Of a stretch of DNA of 64,000 bases, positions 27,909 through 35,828 are shown piece by piece. The notes below the pieces were generated by a model. It saw nothing but the letters and a program-made list of their open reading frames with translations. It did not search any database and was not told where the DNA came from. Made by a program: the position numbers and the translations under genes. Source of the DNA: GMQP-bins7 sp963776565 (GTDB lineage: Bacteria; Actinomycetota; Thermoleophilia; Gaiellales; Gaiellaceae); assembly GCA_963776565.1 (NCBI GenBank), contig CAVZNF010000002.1:1-64000 (forward strand), in the 5' to 3' direction. Numbering within the stretch: position 1 is the stretch's first letter; each line of letters starts with the position of its first letter.

Positions 27909-27922
27909 ACAGTTGGCCGTTG

Positions 27923-28393
27923 CTAGTCAGGAAAGCCGCCGCCGAGGTTGCGAACTGCGGCCTTGATCATGTCGAGGAAGGCCGTGCGATCGTCTGCGGA
28001 GAATCCTTCCAGCATCGCGCTCTCGAAATCCGTGACGGCCCCTTCGCAGGACGCGAGCACGCGCCGCCCTTTCGGCGTGAGCGTCGCCGGAAGCGTCCTG
28101 CGGTGATTAGGGTGGGGATTCCTCTCGATGAGGCCCTTGCGCTCGAGGGCGTGGATGACCTCGCTCATCGACTGGGGCGTCATGAATGCGCGCCGGGCCA
28201 GCTGAGAGGTCGAAAGCGGCGCCCCGTGCCGGCTCAGCACGCTGAGCGTCGTGAACTGGAGCGTCGTGAGATCGTGCTGAGCAACGCGCTCGCTGATGCC
28301 CGCGAAAACCATCTGCTGCAGGCGCGCGATGGCGTAAGACAGACGGGGCTCGGCGCGCGCGATCGCCTCGTCGACTTCGGCCGCCTGCCTCAT
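27923..28393 (-). CDS. MarR family transcriptional regulator
   Basis: 156 residues from the ATG at 28393 (MRQAAEVDEAIARAEPRL). Winged-helix core: TTLQFTTLSVLSRHGAPLST, QLARRAFMTPQSMSEVIHAL (recognition helix), ERKGLIERNPHPNHRRTLPA (wing, with the D/N-x-R-x-R character) and LTPKGRRVLASCEGAV. An in-frame extension upstream to 28612 is possible but has no homology signature. It sits between the acyl-CoA ligase and livG. MarR proteins controlling hydroxycinnamate or benzoate degradation often respond to aryl-CoA esters, which the neighbouring ligase could make (inference). Confidence 0.92.
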   Translation of the reverse strand: MRQAAEVDEAIARAEPRLSYAIARLQQMVFAGISERVAQHDLTTLQFTTLSVLSRHGAPLSTSQLARRAFMTPQSMSEVIHALERKGLIERNPHPNHRRTLPATLTPKGRRVLASCEGAVTDFESAMLEGFSADDRTAFLDMIKAAVRNLGGGFPD

Positions 28394-28541
28394 CTCGAGA
28401 ATCGTCTCACACGCCGCAGCGGCTGGCCGCTGGTGGAACACTGTCCGGTACTCAGTGGGCACCTGAACCGCGCTCGAATCGCGCGGCGCCTCTGCCGACG
28501 CGGCAGCCGACTCCCCTGACACCAAGACGTATCGAGAGGCA

Positions 28542-29978
28542 CTACGGGGTGGCGGACGGAGGTCTCGGTGCGTGAGCGCCGACCTCGAGCAGCGTGCCGA
28601 GATCGATGCCACGCTTGAGGATCTTTCCGGTCGGGCTCTTCGGCAGCTCGTCGACGAGGATGATCTGGCGTGGGTACTTGTACGCGGCGACGCGCTCCTT
28701 CGTCCACGCCTTCAGCTCATCGGGATCGAGCGCAACGCCCGGGCGCGCCACCACGACCGCGGCGACGTCCTCCCCGAGCACCTCGTCGGGCACACCGACG
28801 ACGGCCGCTTCGAGAACTCCCGGGTGCTCGTACAACACTTCCTCCACCTCGCGCGGGTAAACGTTGTAGCCGCCGCGGATGATCATCTCGGTCTTGCGGT
28901 CGACGAGGAACAGATCGCCGTCCTCGTCGAGGTACCCGAGATCTCCAGTGGCGAGCCACCCCTCGCGGTCGACCGCCTTCGCCGTCGCATCCGCGTCGTG
29001 CCAATAGCCGCGGATGACGGATGGACCGCGGAATTGCACCTCCCCCACGCCCCTCTCGTCCGCGTCCGCGATACGAACCTCCGTGCGGTCCGACGGCTTT
29101 CCGACCGAGCCCGACTTCCGGCGACGCCCCGTCGCGAAAGTCGTCGCCAGCCCGCTCATCTCAGTCAAGCCGTAGCCCTCGTGGATGGCTGCGCCGAAGG
29201 TCTCCTCGAAGCGGCGCCCGACGTCGATCGGGACGGCGGCTCCGCCGATGTGTGCGATGCGGAGGGGCGGGAGCGCCCTGGCGTCCGGCGCGATCTGGCA
29301 CAGCGTGATGCACATCGCCGGCACGCCCATCATCACGGTCGTCCCGGTCTCGGTCATCGTCGCAAGCGCCGGAGCGGGCTCGAACCGCCGCAGCACGCAC
29401 ACGGCAGCCCCGACTCCGAACGCCGAGACGAACACCTGCTGGCCAAGGACATGCGGGAACGGTGCCACTCCGAGGACGACGTCGTCTCGCGCGAACGACA
29501 GAGCGTCCGCCCCGAATCGCGCCGCCGCGCGAATTCCCCCGTGCGTGAGAATCGCCCCCTTGGGACGACCGGTCGTGCCCGACGTGAAGAGGAGCGCAGC
29601 CGGATCGTCGTCGGCGCGTTCGACGATGTCCACGTGGACATCGTCCTCGGTAGGCAGTGGACGGTCGACGTACGCGGTCGGCGACGCGGCTTCGAGCCGC
29701 AACTCCACCTCCGGTGGCGCCAACAGGATGTTGAGCGGCACGGCGATCGCTCCGAGCCGCAGAATCCCGAAGTAGGCGGCGACGTACGCGGGCGTGTTGG
29801 GGAGTCTGAGCGCGACACGATCCCCCGTCCGCACGCCCTGCTTCCACAGAGCGCCCGCCGCAACGGCGGCGCGGCGGTCGAGTTTGCCGTACGAGAGCCG
29901 ACCACCCTCGAAGAAGAGGGCGTCCCGCTCGGGATGCTCGACAGCCCGGTCGGCGAGAAGATGGGCGAGGTTTGTCAC
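28542..29978 (-). CDS. AMP-forming acyl/aryl-CoA ligase
   Basis: 478 residues, intact. ANL-superfamily motifs: LLFTSGTTGRPKGAILTHGG (P-loop-like A3), HEGYGLTEMSGLATTF (A5), WLATGDLGYLDEDGDLFLVD (A7), KTEMIIRGGYNVYPREVEEV (A8) and PKSPTGKILKRGID with the A10 catalytic Lys. It activates a carboxylate to the CoA thioester through an acyl-adenylate. Its neighbours (SDR, MaoC-like hydratase, MarR, Liv importer) suggest an aromatic propenoate or similar side-chain acid, but nothing in the binding pocket was resolved here. Confidence 0.92.
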   Translation of the reverse strand: MTNLAHLLADRAVEHPERDALFFEGGRLSYGKLDRRAAVAAGALWKQGVRTGDRVALRLPNTPAYVAAYFGILRLGAIAVPLNILLAPPEVELRLEAASPTAYVDRPLPTEDDVHVDIVERADDDPAALLFTSGTTGRPKGAILTHGGIRAAARFGADALSFARDDVVLGVAPFPHVLGQQVFVSAFGVGAAVCVLRRFEPAPALATMTETGTTVMMGVPAMCITLCQIAPDARALPPLRIAHIGGAAVPIDVGRRFEETFGAAIHEGYGLTEMSGLATTFATGRRRKSGSVGKPSDRTEVRIADADERGVGEVQFRGPSVIRGYWHDADATAKAVDREGWLATGDLGYLDEDGDLFLVDRKTEMIIRGGYNVYPREVEEVLYEHPGVLEAAVVGVPDEVLGEDVAAVVVARPGVALDPDELKAWTKERVAAYKYPRQIILVDELPKSPTGKILKRGIDLGTLLEVGAHAPRPPSATP

Positions 29979-30066
29979 GGAGCGCGGTGGAGCGGATCCC
30001 CCGATGCACCGCAGATGGGGGAGCGCCGCAGCCGCCGGGTCAAGGGCGTCTGCGGCGCTCGCATCG

Positions 30067-31245
30067 CTACTTCTTCTTCGTGAAGGCCGCGCCGAAGAGC
30101 GGCCTGACCTGGCAGTTCTGGATTCTGCCGACCCACATCGAGTCGAGCTGAAGACCCTGGTGGTTCGTGGGCGAGAGGTAGATCTTGCCCGCGGGGGTCA
30201 CGAGCCCGCGAAGCTTCGTCTCGAGCGCAGTGTTGATGCCCGCCCGAGTAGCGCTTCCCCGTTCGATGGCGGCCTTGTACGCCCAAAGCGCTCCGGCCGC
30301 ATCGCCGTCGAAGTTGGAGACGGGCCGCCTCAGGATGGTGCGCAAGAGCGCAGCCTGAGTCCGCACCGGGTTCGACTTCGGCAGGAACGTCCAAGCGGTG
30401 GCGAGGAAGGAGTTCACGATTGCGCCGTTCACGTCTCCGCATGTGCCCTGGAGGAACTGCGGCGAGACATTGGCGCCGGTGAGCACGAGCCGCTGCGAAA
30501 GTTGCAGCTGCTTGAACTGCTTGACGATCGTCGCCCCGGCGGGCGTTGCCGTCCAGAGCCAGAGAGCCTGAGCGTTGGAGTTCTTGATCCGCGTCAGCTC
30601 GGCCGAAAAGTCCGTCGAAGCCGGCGAGAAGATCGTCGTGTCCACTATCTCGAGGCCGTACTTGCTCGCGATCTTCGCCACCTGGCTCGGGCCGTCCCGC
30701 CCGTACCCGCCATTGTCGCCCATGAGCCACACACGCTTGAATCCTTGTTTCTTCAGGTAGGCAGCCTCGCTGTATGCATACAGCCGCGCGGTCGCGGTGA
30801 GGATGTACGCATACGGCTTGGGTGGCTCGACGAGCGTCGTCGGCGGCGAGAGCGCGATGAACGGGATCTTCGCCTGGCTGGCGATCGCCCCGGTCGCCAC
30901 GGCTGCGGCGGCATTGCCCGAGCCGAAGATGCCGACGTACTTGGCGTCGCTGATGAACTTCTGCACGTTCTGAACCGCCTGCGACGGGTTCGAGGCGTTG
31001 TCGAGAACGTCGACCACCACGCGCCTGCCTCTGATGCCGCCGCGCGCGTTCCAGTACGCGACGACAGCTTCGACGGCCTGGCGGTCGCTCTGGCCGACGA
31101 GCTGCGTCGGGCCGGTCAGCGGCGCATCCATGCCGAAGTAGATGGGGCCTGCCTGTGAGGGGCTCGTCGCGGATGCCGACACAAAAACGAGGGCGATGAC
31201 CGCTGATACGGCGGCCACGACGACACCCGTCTTGCTCATACTCAT
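30067..31245 (-). CDS. Branched-chain amino acid-type ABC transporter substrate-binding protein
   Basis: 392 residues, intact. The signal peptide is about 1-31 (KTGVVVAAVSAVIALVFVSA). Mature protein: YFGMDAPLTGPTQLVGQSDR, GGIRGRRVVVDVLDNASNPS, VGIFGSGNAAAAVATGAIAS and VWLMGDNGGYGRDGPSQVAK, the Peripla_BP_6 landmarks. The ATG at 31245 is preferred over the adjacent upstream TTG because AAGGGAG lies at the right distance. It leads the minus-strand run (binding protein, ligase, MarR, LivG, LivF, LivHM). It and the 7812 protein are paralogues by fold only; the sequences differ widely. Confidence 0.92.
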   Translation of the reverse strand: MSMSKTGVVVAAVSAVIALVFVSASATSPSQAGPIYFGMDAPLTGPTQLVGQSDRQAVEAVVAYWNARGGIRGRRVVVDVLDNASNPSQAVQNVQKFISDAKYVGIFGSGNAAAAVATGAIASQAKIPFIALSPPTTLVEPPKPYAYILTATARLYAYSEAAYLKKQGFKRVWLMGDNGGYGRDGPSQVAKIASKYGLEIVDTTIFSPASTDFSAELTRIKNSNAQALWLWTATPAGATIVKQFKQLQLSQRLVLTGANVSPQFLQGTCGDVNGAIVNSFLATAWTFLPKSNPVRTQAALLRTILRRPVSNFDGDAAGALWAYKAAIERGSATRAGINTALETKLRGLVTPAGKIYLSPTNHQGLQLDSMWVGRIQNCQVRPLFGAAFTKKK

Positions 31246-31346
31246 CAAGGCTCCCTTCGGTATCGACTGAGGCAGCGTCGCCTCAACGGCATGAGTTTAA
31301 GGGTGCCTGCGACTGATGTCCAGCGTGCCTTCTTTCGCCTTGGGAT

Positions 31347-31361
31347 TGCAGGTAACCTGAA
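31347..31361. promoter_or_regulatory. MarR operator candidate, site 3 (TGCAGG-TAA-CCTGAA)
   Basis: It lies in the divergent spacer between the binding-protein gene (start 31245, minus) and the MaoC-like gene (start 31425, plus). It differs from the perfect site at 27894 at one arm position only. One site could control both directions. Confidence 0.68.
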
Positions 31362-31424
31362 ATCTTGCCACCGCTCGAGAGGGATGCGAAAAATGTGCCG
31401 TAGCGCCAACCTGGGACGGAACGC

Positions 31425-32228
31425 GTGAGCTTCGACCTCGCTGCCATCGGCGTCCCCGGCGAGGACGTCGTGTACGAGGTCACCGAGGCTGCGGTGCAGG
31501 CCTACGCCAAGGCGACCGACGACGTTCCCGGAGGGCCTGTATTCGCGATCGTCCCGGTCTGGCGCACGATCGCGCCGGCGTCGCGCGCGGTTGCACCGGG
31601 AGACATCCGACGCTTCATCGTCCACTACGAGCAAGACATGGTGCTGCATCGCCCCATAGCTCCCGGAGCGACGCTGCTCTCCCGAGCGACGCCCGTCGCG
31701 CTCCTCGCGCGCCCGAACGGGACGTCGCTCGTGATCAAGACCGACACGCGCGACAGCGACGGCGAGCTCGTGAACGAGCAGTACGTCACGGAGTTCTTTC
31801 GCGGAGTCACGGCCGAGGAAGGTGTCGGTGAGCGGGCACCCGACCACCGCCTCGAGGTCGACGGGGAACCGCCGCTGGCGGAGGTGACGTACGCCGTCGC
31901 CGACGACCAGACGGTTAGGTACGCCGCTGCCTCTGGAGACGACTTCGCGATTCATCTCGACGACGGGTTTGCACGACAGGTCGGGCTCCCGGGCCGAATC
32001 GTGCACGGGCTCTGCACGATGGCGTTCGCGGGACGCGCAGTTCTGGAGGCCGCGGGCGTCGACGACCCGCGGACGGTGACGCGGATCGCGGTCCGCTTCT
32101 CGGCGCCGCTGTTCCCGGGCGAATCGGTGACGACGAGGGTCTGGCAAATCGACCGCGCCCTCGGCTTCGAGTCGCAGAACGGGGAAGGCAAGCCCGTTCT
32201 CAAGGACGGCCGCGTCGAGCTCCGTTGA
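31425..32228 (+). CDS. Double hot-dog MaoC-like enoyl-CoA hydratase/dehydratase
   Basis: 267 residues, intact. The N-terminal half resembles the FAS1-like dehydratase domain (TEAAVQAYAKATDDVPGGPV, PGDIRRFIVHYEQDMVLHRP, PGATLLSRATPVALL). The C-terminal half is a MaoC domain with the hydratase-2 motif, RYAAASGDDFAIHLDDGFAR followed by GLPGRIVHGLCTMAFAG, containing the Asp-x4-His catalytic pair. The GTG at 31425 follows GGGACGGAA. It probably hydrates a 2-enoyl-CoA derived from the ligase product; together with the SDR this could form a beta-oxidation-like side-chain route (inference). Confidence 0.88.
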   Translation: MSFDLAAIGVPGEDVVYEVTEAAVQAYAKATDDVPGGPVFAIVPVWRTIAPASRAVAPGDIRRFIVHYEQDMVLHRPIAPGATLLSRATPVALLARPNGTSLVIKTDTRDSDGELVNEQYVTEFFRGVTAEEGVGERAPDHRLEVDGEPPLAEVTYAVADDQTVRYAAASGDDFAIHLDDGFARQVGLPGRIVHGLCTMAFAGRAVLEAAGVDDPRTVTRIAVRFSAPLFPGESVTTRVWQIDRALGFESQNGEGKPVLKDGRVELR

Positions 32229-32434
32229 GCCACTAGCACGAGGTCACGCCCACCGCGCTCGTCGGGGCGATAGCCACTCCTCCGGCTCGGCCGGGCGATC
32301 CGCCCGAACACGGAGCGTGCGTGGGCGCTTCCGACCTCTCGAGAGACCGGAGGCGGCGCATCGGCTTCCCGGATGATGCACCGTCGGTTACAGAGACCGC
32401 GTTCCGGTCGAATCTCTGCCGGTAAGAACACGGT

Positions 32435-32497
32435 GATGCCCCCAGCATGAATCGAACATGCGCACGCGGTTTAGGAAACCGCCTGCACGGCGTCATC
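32435..32497 (-). pseudogene. Degenerate tRNA-Arg(CCU)-like sequence
   Basis: The minus strand has an intact T-arm (GCATG-TTCGATT-CATGC) and an intact anticodon arm (GCGGT-TTCCTAA-ACCGC) giving anticodon CCU, plus a G-rich 3' acceptor strand (TGGGGGCA). No proper D-arm or matching 5' acceptor strand can be drawn: the 5' side pairs with mismatches only (GATGACGCC against GGGGGCATC). I read it as a decayed tRNA-Arg, possibly an old integration site, since an integrase lies 1 kb away. A diverged but functional tRNA is less likely. The stretch 32229-32434 shows no gene. Confidence 0.5.
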
Positions 32498-32589
32498 CCA
32501 AGCAGAACGCCCGTGGCATGTGAGCCGGCCCTCCGTTTATCTCACCGTTTTTTCCACGGGCGTAGTGCCCACCGGGGCGTAAGCACCCC

Positions 32590-32795
32590 CCTTTGAGGGG
32601 GCTCTCCCCGGCCAGTGACGCAGTCCCAAGCACCACGATCTCAGCCCCAGCGGCGCGAGCGCGTTCGTGCACGGCGTCAACTGAACCGACCCCGAGCGTC
32701 ACGCTCGCGGGCTCGGTGCGCGGCGGTGCGGCAGCCGAGGCGAGCAGAAGCGCCGATCGGCTCGACCGTCGATCCGCCTCCCGCACGACTCGCAA
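32590..32795 (-). pseudogene. VOC (glyoxalase-like) gene remnant
   Basis: A short conceptual peptide contains TLGVGSVDAVHERARAAGAE, which resembles the second beta-alpha unit of VOC/glyoxalase proteins, preceded by LLLASAAAPPRTEPASV. No metal-ligand segments follow: the frame runs instead into a hairpin-forming tract (CCCCC-TTTGA-GGGGG, about 32586-32602) and on toward the tRNA-like sequence. It is probably the truncated left end of a gene cut by a past insertion. A chance ORF cannot be ruled out. Confidence 0.35.
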
Positions 32796-32828
32796 GCACG
32801 CATCGCCGTCTACCGAATATCCCCGAGC

Positions 32829-33329
32829 TCAACTCCGGTGCAGGCCCTTGCTCGGGCTTGGAGTACTTCGCATACGCCTCGGCTGGCGGAAGGTCGTCTC
32901 GTCGACGCCCGCGCCGTGCCGTATTGCCGTCGCGTCGACGGGGTACGACGCGAACCCCCTGCGTGCACCGACGGCGAGCACGAGCGCGGGCTCTTCGCCT
33001 GCGCCGACGATCACGTGCTTTGTATGCGGCGGGCAGTGGAAGAAGTCCCACGTCCCTAGCGGACGTTCCTCACCTTCGACGATCAGCAGGCACTCGCCGC
33101 GCAGCACGAGAAATCCCTCCTGCCCCGGCTCCTCGTGGTACATCGCCATCGGCTTGCCCGGCGGCAGCATGTTGAGGTTGATCCCGAGATCGTCGAACGC
33201 AGCGTCTTGACCTTCGAACCCGCAGTAGCTGCCGAGTTCATTGTGAAACCAGGGCGCGTCGCTTGCATTGACGACGAACCACCCTCCGGCCTGGGGAACT
33301 CCGTTGACGACATCCGCCTCGGTTATCAC
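32829..33329 (-). CDS. Cupin-domain protein (C-terminal break)
   Basis: About 165 codons. The single cupin barrel covers residues 15-120: PWFHNELGSYCGFEGQDA, MLPPGKPMAMYHEEPGQEGF (first conserved motif with His and Glu ligands), LVLRGECLLIVEGEERPLG and WDFFHCPPHTKHVIVGAG (second motif with His). The C-terminus should read EAYAKYSKPEQGPAPE and is in another frame after about 32890. The GTG at 33329 is preceded by GGAGG. The function is unassigned; such proteins are often isomerases, dioxygenases or sugar-binding proteins. Confidence 0.78.
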   Translation of the reverse strand: MITEADVVNGVPQAGGWFVVNASDAPWFHNELGSYCGFEGQDAAFDDLGINLNMLPPGKPMAMYHEEPGQEGFLVLRGECLLIVEGEERPLGTWDFFHCPPHTKHVIVGAGEEPALVLAVGARRGFASYPVDATAIRHGAGVDETTFRQPRRMRSTPSPSKGLHRS

Positions 33330-33497
33330 TCATTGCCTCCTTCGAATTGCTCGCGGGGTGATGACTGCCTGGTGAGTGCGCCACACGACTAGGCGATCGT
33401 GCGCGCCACTGTGGGGACATGCGGACGCCAGGCGGCGGCGGATGGGTGGCTTTCGTGGGCGGCGGAAGGTAGTGGTTGTCGTGTGATCCGAGCCGTG

Positions 33498-34636
33498 ATG
33501 GGTGTGGTTCTTCGGCATCGCCGGTGTTGCGCCAGTCACGCAGGAGGCGAGTGTTCGTGCGCACCGAGCTTTCAGGCACAGGTGTGGTCGCCTCGCGACA
33601 GGCGCCAGATCCGAAGGACGTTCCAATCGCTCCGTGAGGCGACCGCATGGCGGCAGGAGACGCAGGTCGCGGTGCGCAAGCAGCTGGCCCGCGCCCCCTC
33701 CCAGTTGACGCTGGCGGAGGCCGCCGAGGAGTGGCTTGCGGCGGCAAGGGCGGGGGTTTGCGTACGCGATCCGGTGAGCGGTACAAGCCCTCGGCGCTTC
33801 GGTCGTACGAGCGCTCGCTCGGTCAGTTGCTGCCGCTGCTTGGTCACCACCGCCTGTCGGCGATCACGAGGACGCACTTGCAGGATTACGTCGAGTCGCG
33901 TATCGCTGCCGGGAAGGCGCCGAGCACGGTGCGAAACGCCATCCTCCCGTTGCGGGCGATCTATCGACGCGCGCACCATCGCGACGAGGTAACTACGAAC
34001 CCGACCGTCAGCCTGCAGTTACCCGCGAATCGCTCGCAGCGCGACCGGATCGCGCGCCCCGACGAGGCGGCGGCGCTGATCGCCGCCGTCCCCATCGGCG
34101 ATCGGGTGTTATGGGCGACCGCGTTCTATGCCGGGCTGCGTCGGGGCGAGTTGCTTGCGCTGCACTGGGACGATGTCGACCTTGACCAGCGATTGATTCA
34201 TGTCATCCGTAGCTGGGATCCGGTTGAGGGGTTCATCGAACCGAAGAGCAAAGCCGGCACACGGCGGTTGCCGCTGATCGCGAGCTTGCGCAACTCGCTG
34301 ATCGAGCACCGGCTTCGGCAGGATCACGCCGGTCAAGGCTTCGTCTTCGGGTACGCCAACTCAGCCGTTCAACCCGTTCCGCGGTCAGTTGGCGTGCGAC
34401 GCCAGGCCTGGAAGAAGGCAGGTCTCGAGCCGATCACGTTGCACCAGTGCCGCCACACCTACGCCAGCTTCATGATCGCCGCCGGGGTCAACACGAAAGC
34501 CCTCAGCACGTACATGGGCCATACCAGCATCACCACCACCATTGACCGATACGGCCACCTGTTGCCCGGAAATGAGACCCAGGCCGCCGCGCTCCTTGGC
34601 AGCTGGCTTGAGGCTGCGTCACCGCAGTCGACATGA
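33498..34636 (+). CDS. Tyrosine recombinase (phage-type integrase; one break)
   Basis: About 380 codons. The N-terminal arm (AQVWSPRDRRQIRRTFQSLR, LTLAEAAEEWLAAARAG) is joined across an indel in a run of five Gs near 33755 to RSGERYKPSALRSYERSLGQ, the core-binding domain. Catalytic residues: Arg in GLRRGELLALHWDDV, Lys around PKSKAGTRRLPL, HxxR in LHQCRHTYASFM, His in YMGHTSITTTIDRYGHL and the nucleophile Tyr in that last segment. The start is uncertain; ATG 33498 is used. The gene ends 184 bases before the 3' end of tRNA-Ser(CGA), a classical attachment site. No second attachment copy was found nearby. Confidence 0.85.
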
Positions 34637-34820
34637 AGTCCAAGGAACAACGACGTGAGGCGAAGGGTCCGCGTGCGACTGTCCGTGCGACTGTTGATCT
34701 TCCGCATCAACGCGTCCAGGCCGAGTGTTCCCCGCTTGGTCGCGACAGGCGATCCGGCAGAACAGAAGCGTTGAGAGGCCGAAACCCCTGCACATCGGGA
34801 GCGTCGACCTCTCAGCTAGG

Positions 34821-34907
34821 CGGAGGGGCAGGGATTTGAACCCTGGAGGCGCTTGCACGCCTAACGGTTTTCGAGACCGCCCCGTTCGACCGCTCCGGCA
34901 CCCCTCC
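34821..34907 (-). tRNA. tRNA-Ser(CGA)
   Basis: An 87-base class II tRNA. Acceptor GGAGGGG pairs with CCCCTCC, discriminator G. The anticodon loop CTCGAAA gives CGA, within stem GCGGT/ACCGT. A long variable arm and the T-arm (CAGGG-TTCAAAT-CCCTG) are complete. CCA is not encoded. Its 3' end faces the integrase gene. Confidence 0.96.
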
Positions 34908-34986
34908 GTGGGAGGTACAGGGTAGCCGCGTCCCCTGCGGCGGGCTTCAAGAGCCGGCCAGGTCGTCCGATATCCTGAGCGACCCT

Positions 34987-35077
34987 GGAGAGGTGGCCGA
35001 GTGGCTGAAGGCGGCGCCCTGCTAAGGCGTTACGGGTGGTAATCCGCTCGTCGAGGGTTCGAATCCCTCCCTCTCCG
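34987..35077 (+). tRNA. tRNA-Ser(GCU)
   Basis: A 91-base class II tRNA. Acceptor GGAGAGG/CCTCTCC, discriminator G. The anticodon loop CTGCTAA gives GCU, within stem GCGCC/GGCGT. T-arm GAGGG-TTCGAAT-CCCTC. The 3' 56 bases overlap, in antisense, the open frame of the nei-like gene at 35022. Confidence 0.96.
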
Positions 35078-35822
35078 CTGAATCGGCCGTCGGCTGACAC
35101 GCCGGGCACCAGTACGCGGTGCGGTTGGCGTCGCCGAGCCCACGTGAGCGAATCGGCTCGCCGCACCGTGGACAGGGTCTCCCCGCCTTGCGATAGACGC
35201 TGCGGTGCGGACGAGCGTCGAGCACGGCCGCGCGCATCTCGTCCCGAGCCCAGGTGAGCACTTCGCGGAGTTCCGCGTCGCTGACGTCGCGCACTTCAGC
35301 CCACGGAGACAGCCTGGCGTGCCAGAGCGCCTCGGCGAGCCACATGTTCCCGATGCCCGCGACGACCCGCTGGTCGACGAGCACCTCTCCCAGCAGTCGC
35401 GACTGATCGACACGTCGGATGCGCGTGACGATCGTGCTCGGCTCCGTCTCGGGCGCGAGCAGATCCGGCCCGACCCGGCCCGACGGCACGTCGCCCAACG
35501 CGAGGACCGGACCGTTCCATTGCGTCGCTTCCCAGGCGGTGCCGCGAAGGACGAGCCACGGCCGGCCACGGAGAACGCGCCCGCGTGGATCGACACGCCA
35601 GCGCCCGGTCATCCGCAGATGGCTCCTCACCACAACGCCGCCCTCGAATCGCAGGACGAGATGCTTTCCGACCGCTCCGACGTGCTCGAGGACGCGGCCG
35701 TCGACGGCGCGCGCAACTCCGGTCGCCGCTCCACGCGGATGCGGGCTCTCGGCCTCGACGCGCTCACCGACGAGCAGCTGCAGGCGTCGCGCGATCCGAT
35801 GAAGGCTGTCGCCCTCGGGCAT
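35022..35822 (-). CDS. nei: Fpg/Nei-family DNA glycosylase (endonuclease VIII-like)
   Basis: 266 codons. PEGDSLHRIARRL at the N-terminus supplies the Pro1/Glu2 catalytic pair typical of Nei (Fpg has PELPEV). KHLVLRFEGGVVVRSHLRMT carries the conserved Lys, and VVAGIGNMWLAEALWHARLS is the H2TH region. CPRCGEPIRSRGLGDANRTA with YWCPACQ is the C-terminal zinc finger. It excises oxidised pyrimidines. The real protein should end soon after the zinc finger. The annotated frame instead runs 19 residues into the antisense of tRNA-Ser(GCU), so the stop may be lost to an indel. Confidence 0.9.
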   Translation of the reverse strand: MPEGDSLHRIARRLQLLVGERVEAESPHPRGAATGVARAVDGRVLEHVGAVGKHLVLRFEGGVVVRSHLRMTGRWRVDPRGRVLRGRPWLVLRGTAWEATQWNGPVLALGDVPSGRVGPDLLAPETEPSTIVTRIRRVDQSRLLGEVLVDQRVVAGIGNMWLAEALWHARLSPWAEVRDVSDAELREVLTWARDEMRAAVLDARPHRSVYRKAGRPCPRCGEPIRSRGLGDANRTAYWCPACQPTADSAEREGFEPSTSGLPPVTP

Positions 35823-35828
35823 GTGCGC

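Noticed and set aside
28441..28460. Fourth MarR site (TCAG...CACCTGAA) upstream of marR
   Set aside because: The half-sites are present only partly and the spacing differs from the 3-base spacer of the other sites.
32435..32497. Group I intron-split tRNA-Arg(CCU)
   Set aside because: The anticodon arm is contiguous, so no intron interrupts the anticodon as in known cases.
32435..32620. tmRNA (ssrA)
   Set aside because: The tRNA-like 3' end prompted the idea, but no matching 5' acceptor half and no tag reading frame ending in ALAA could be found.
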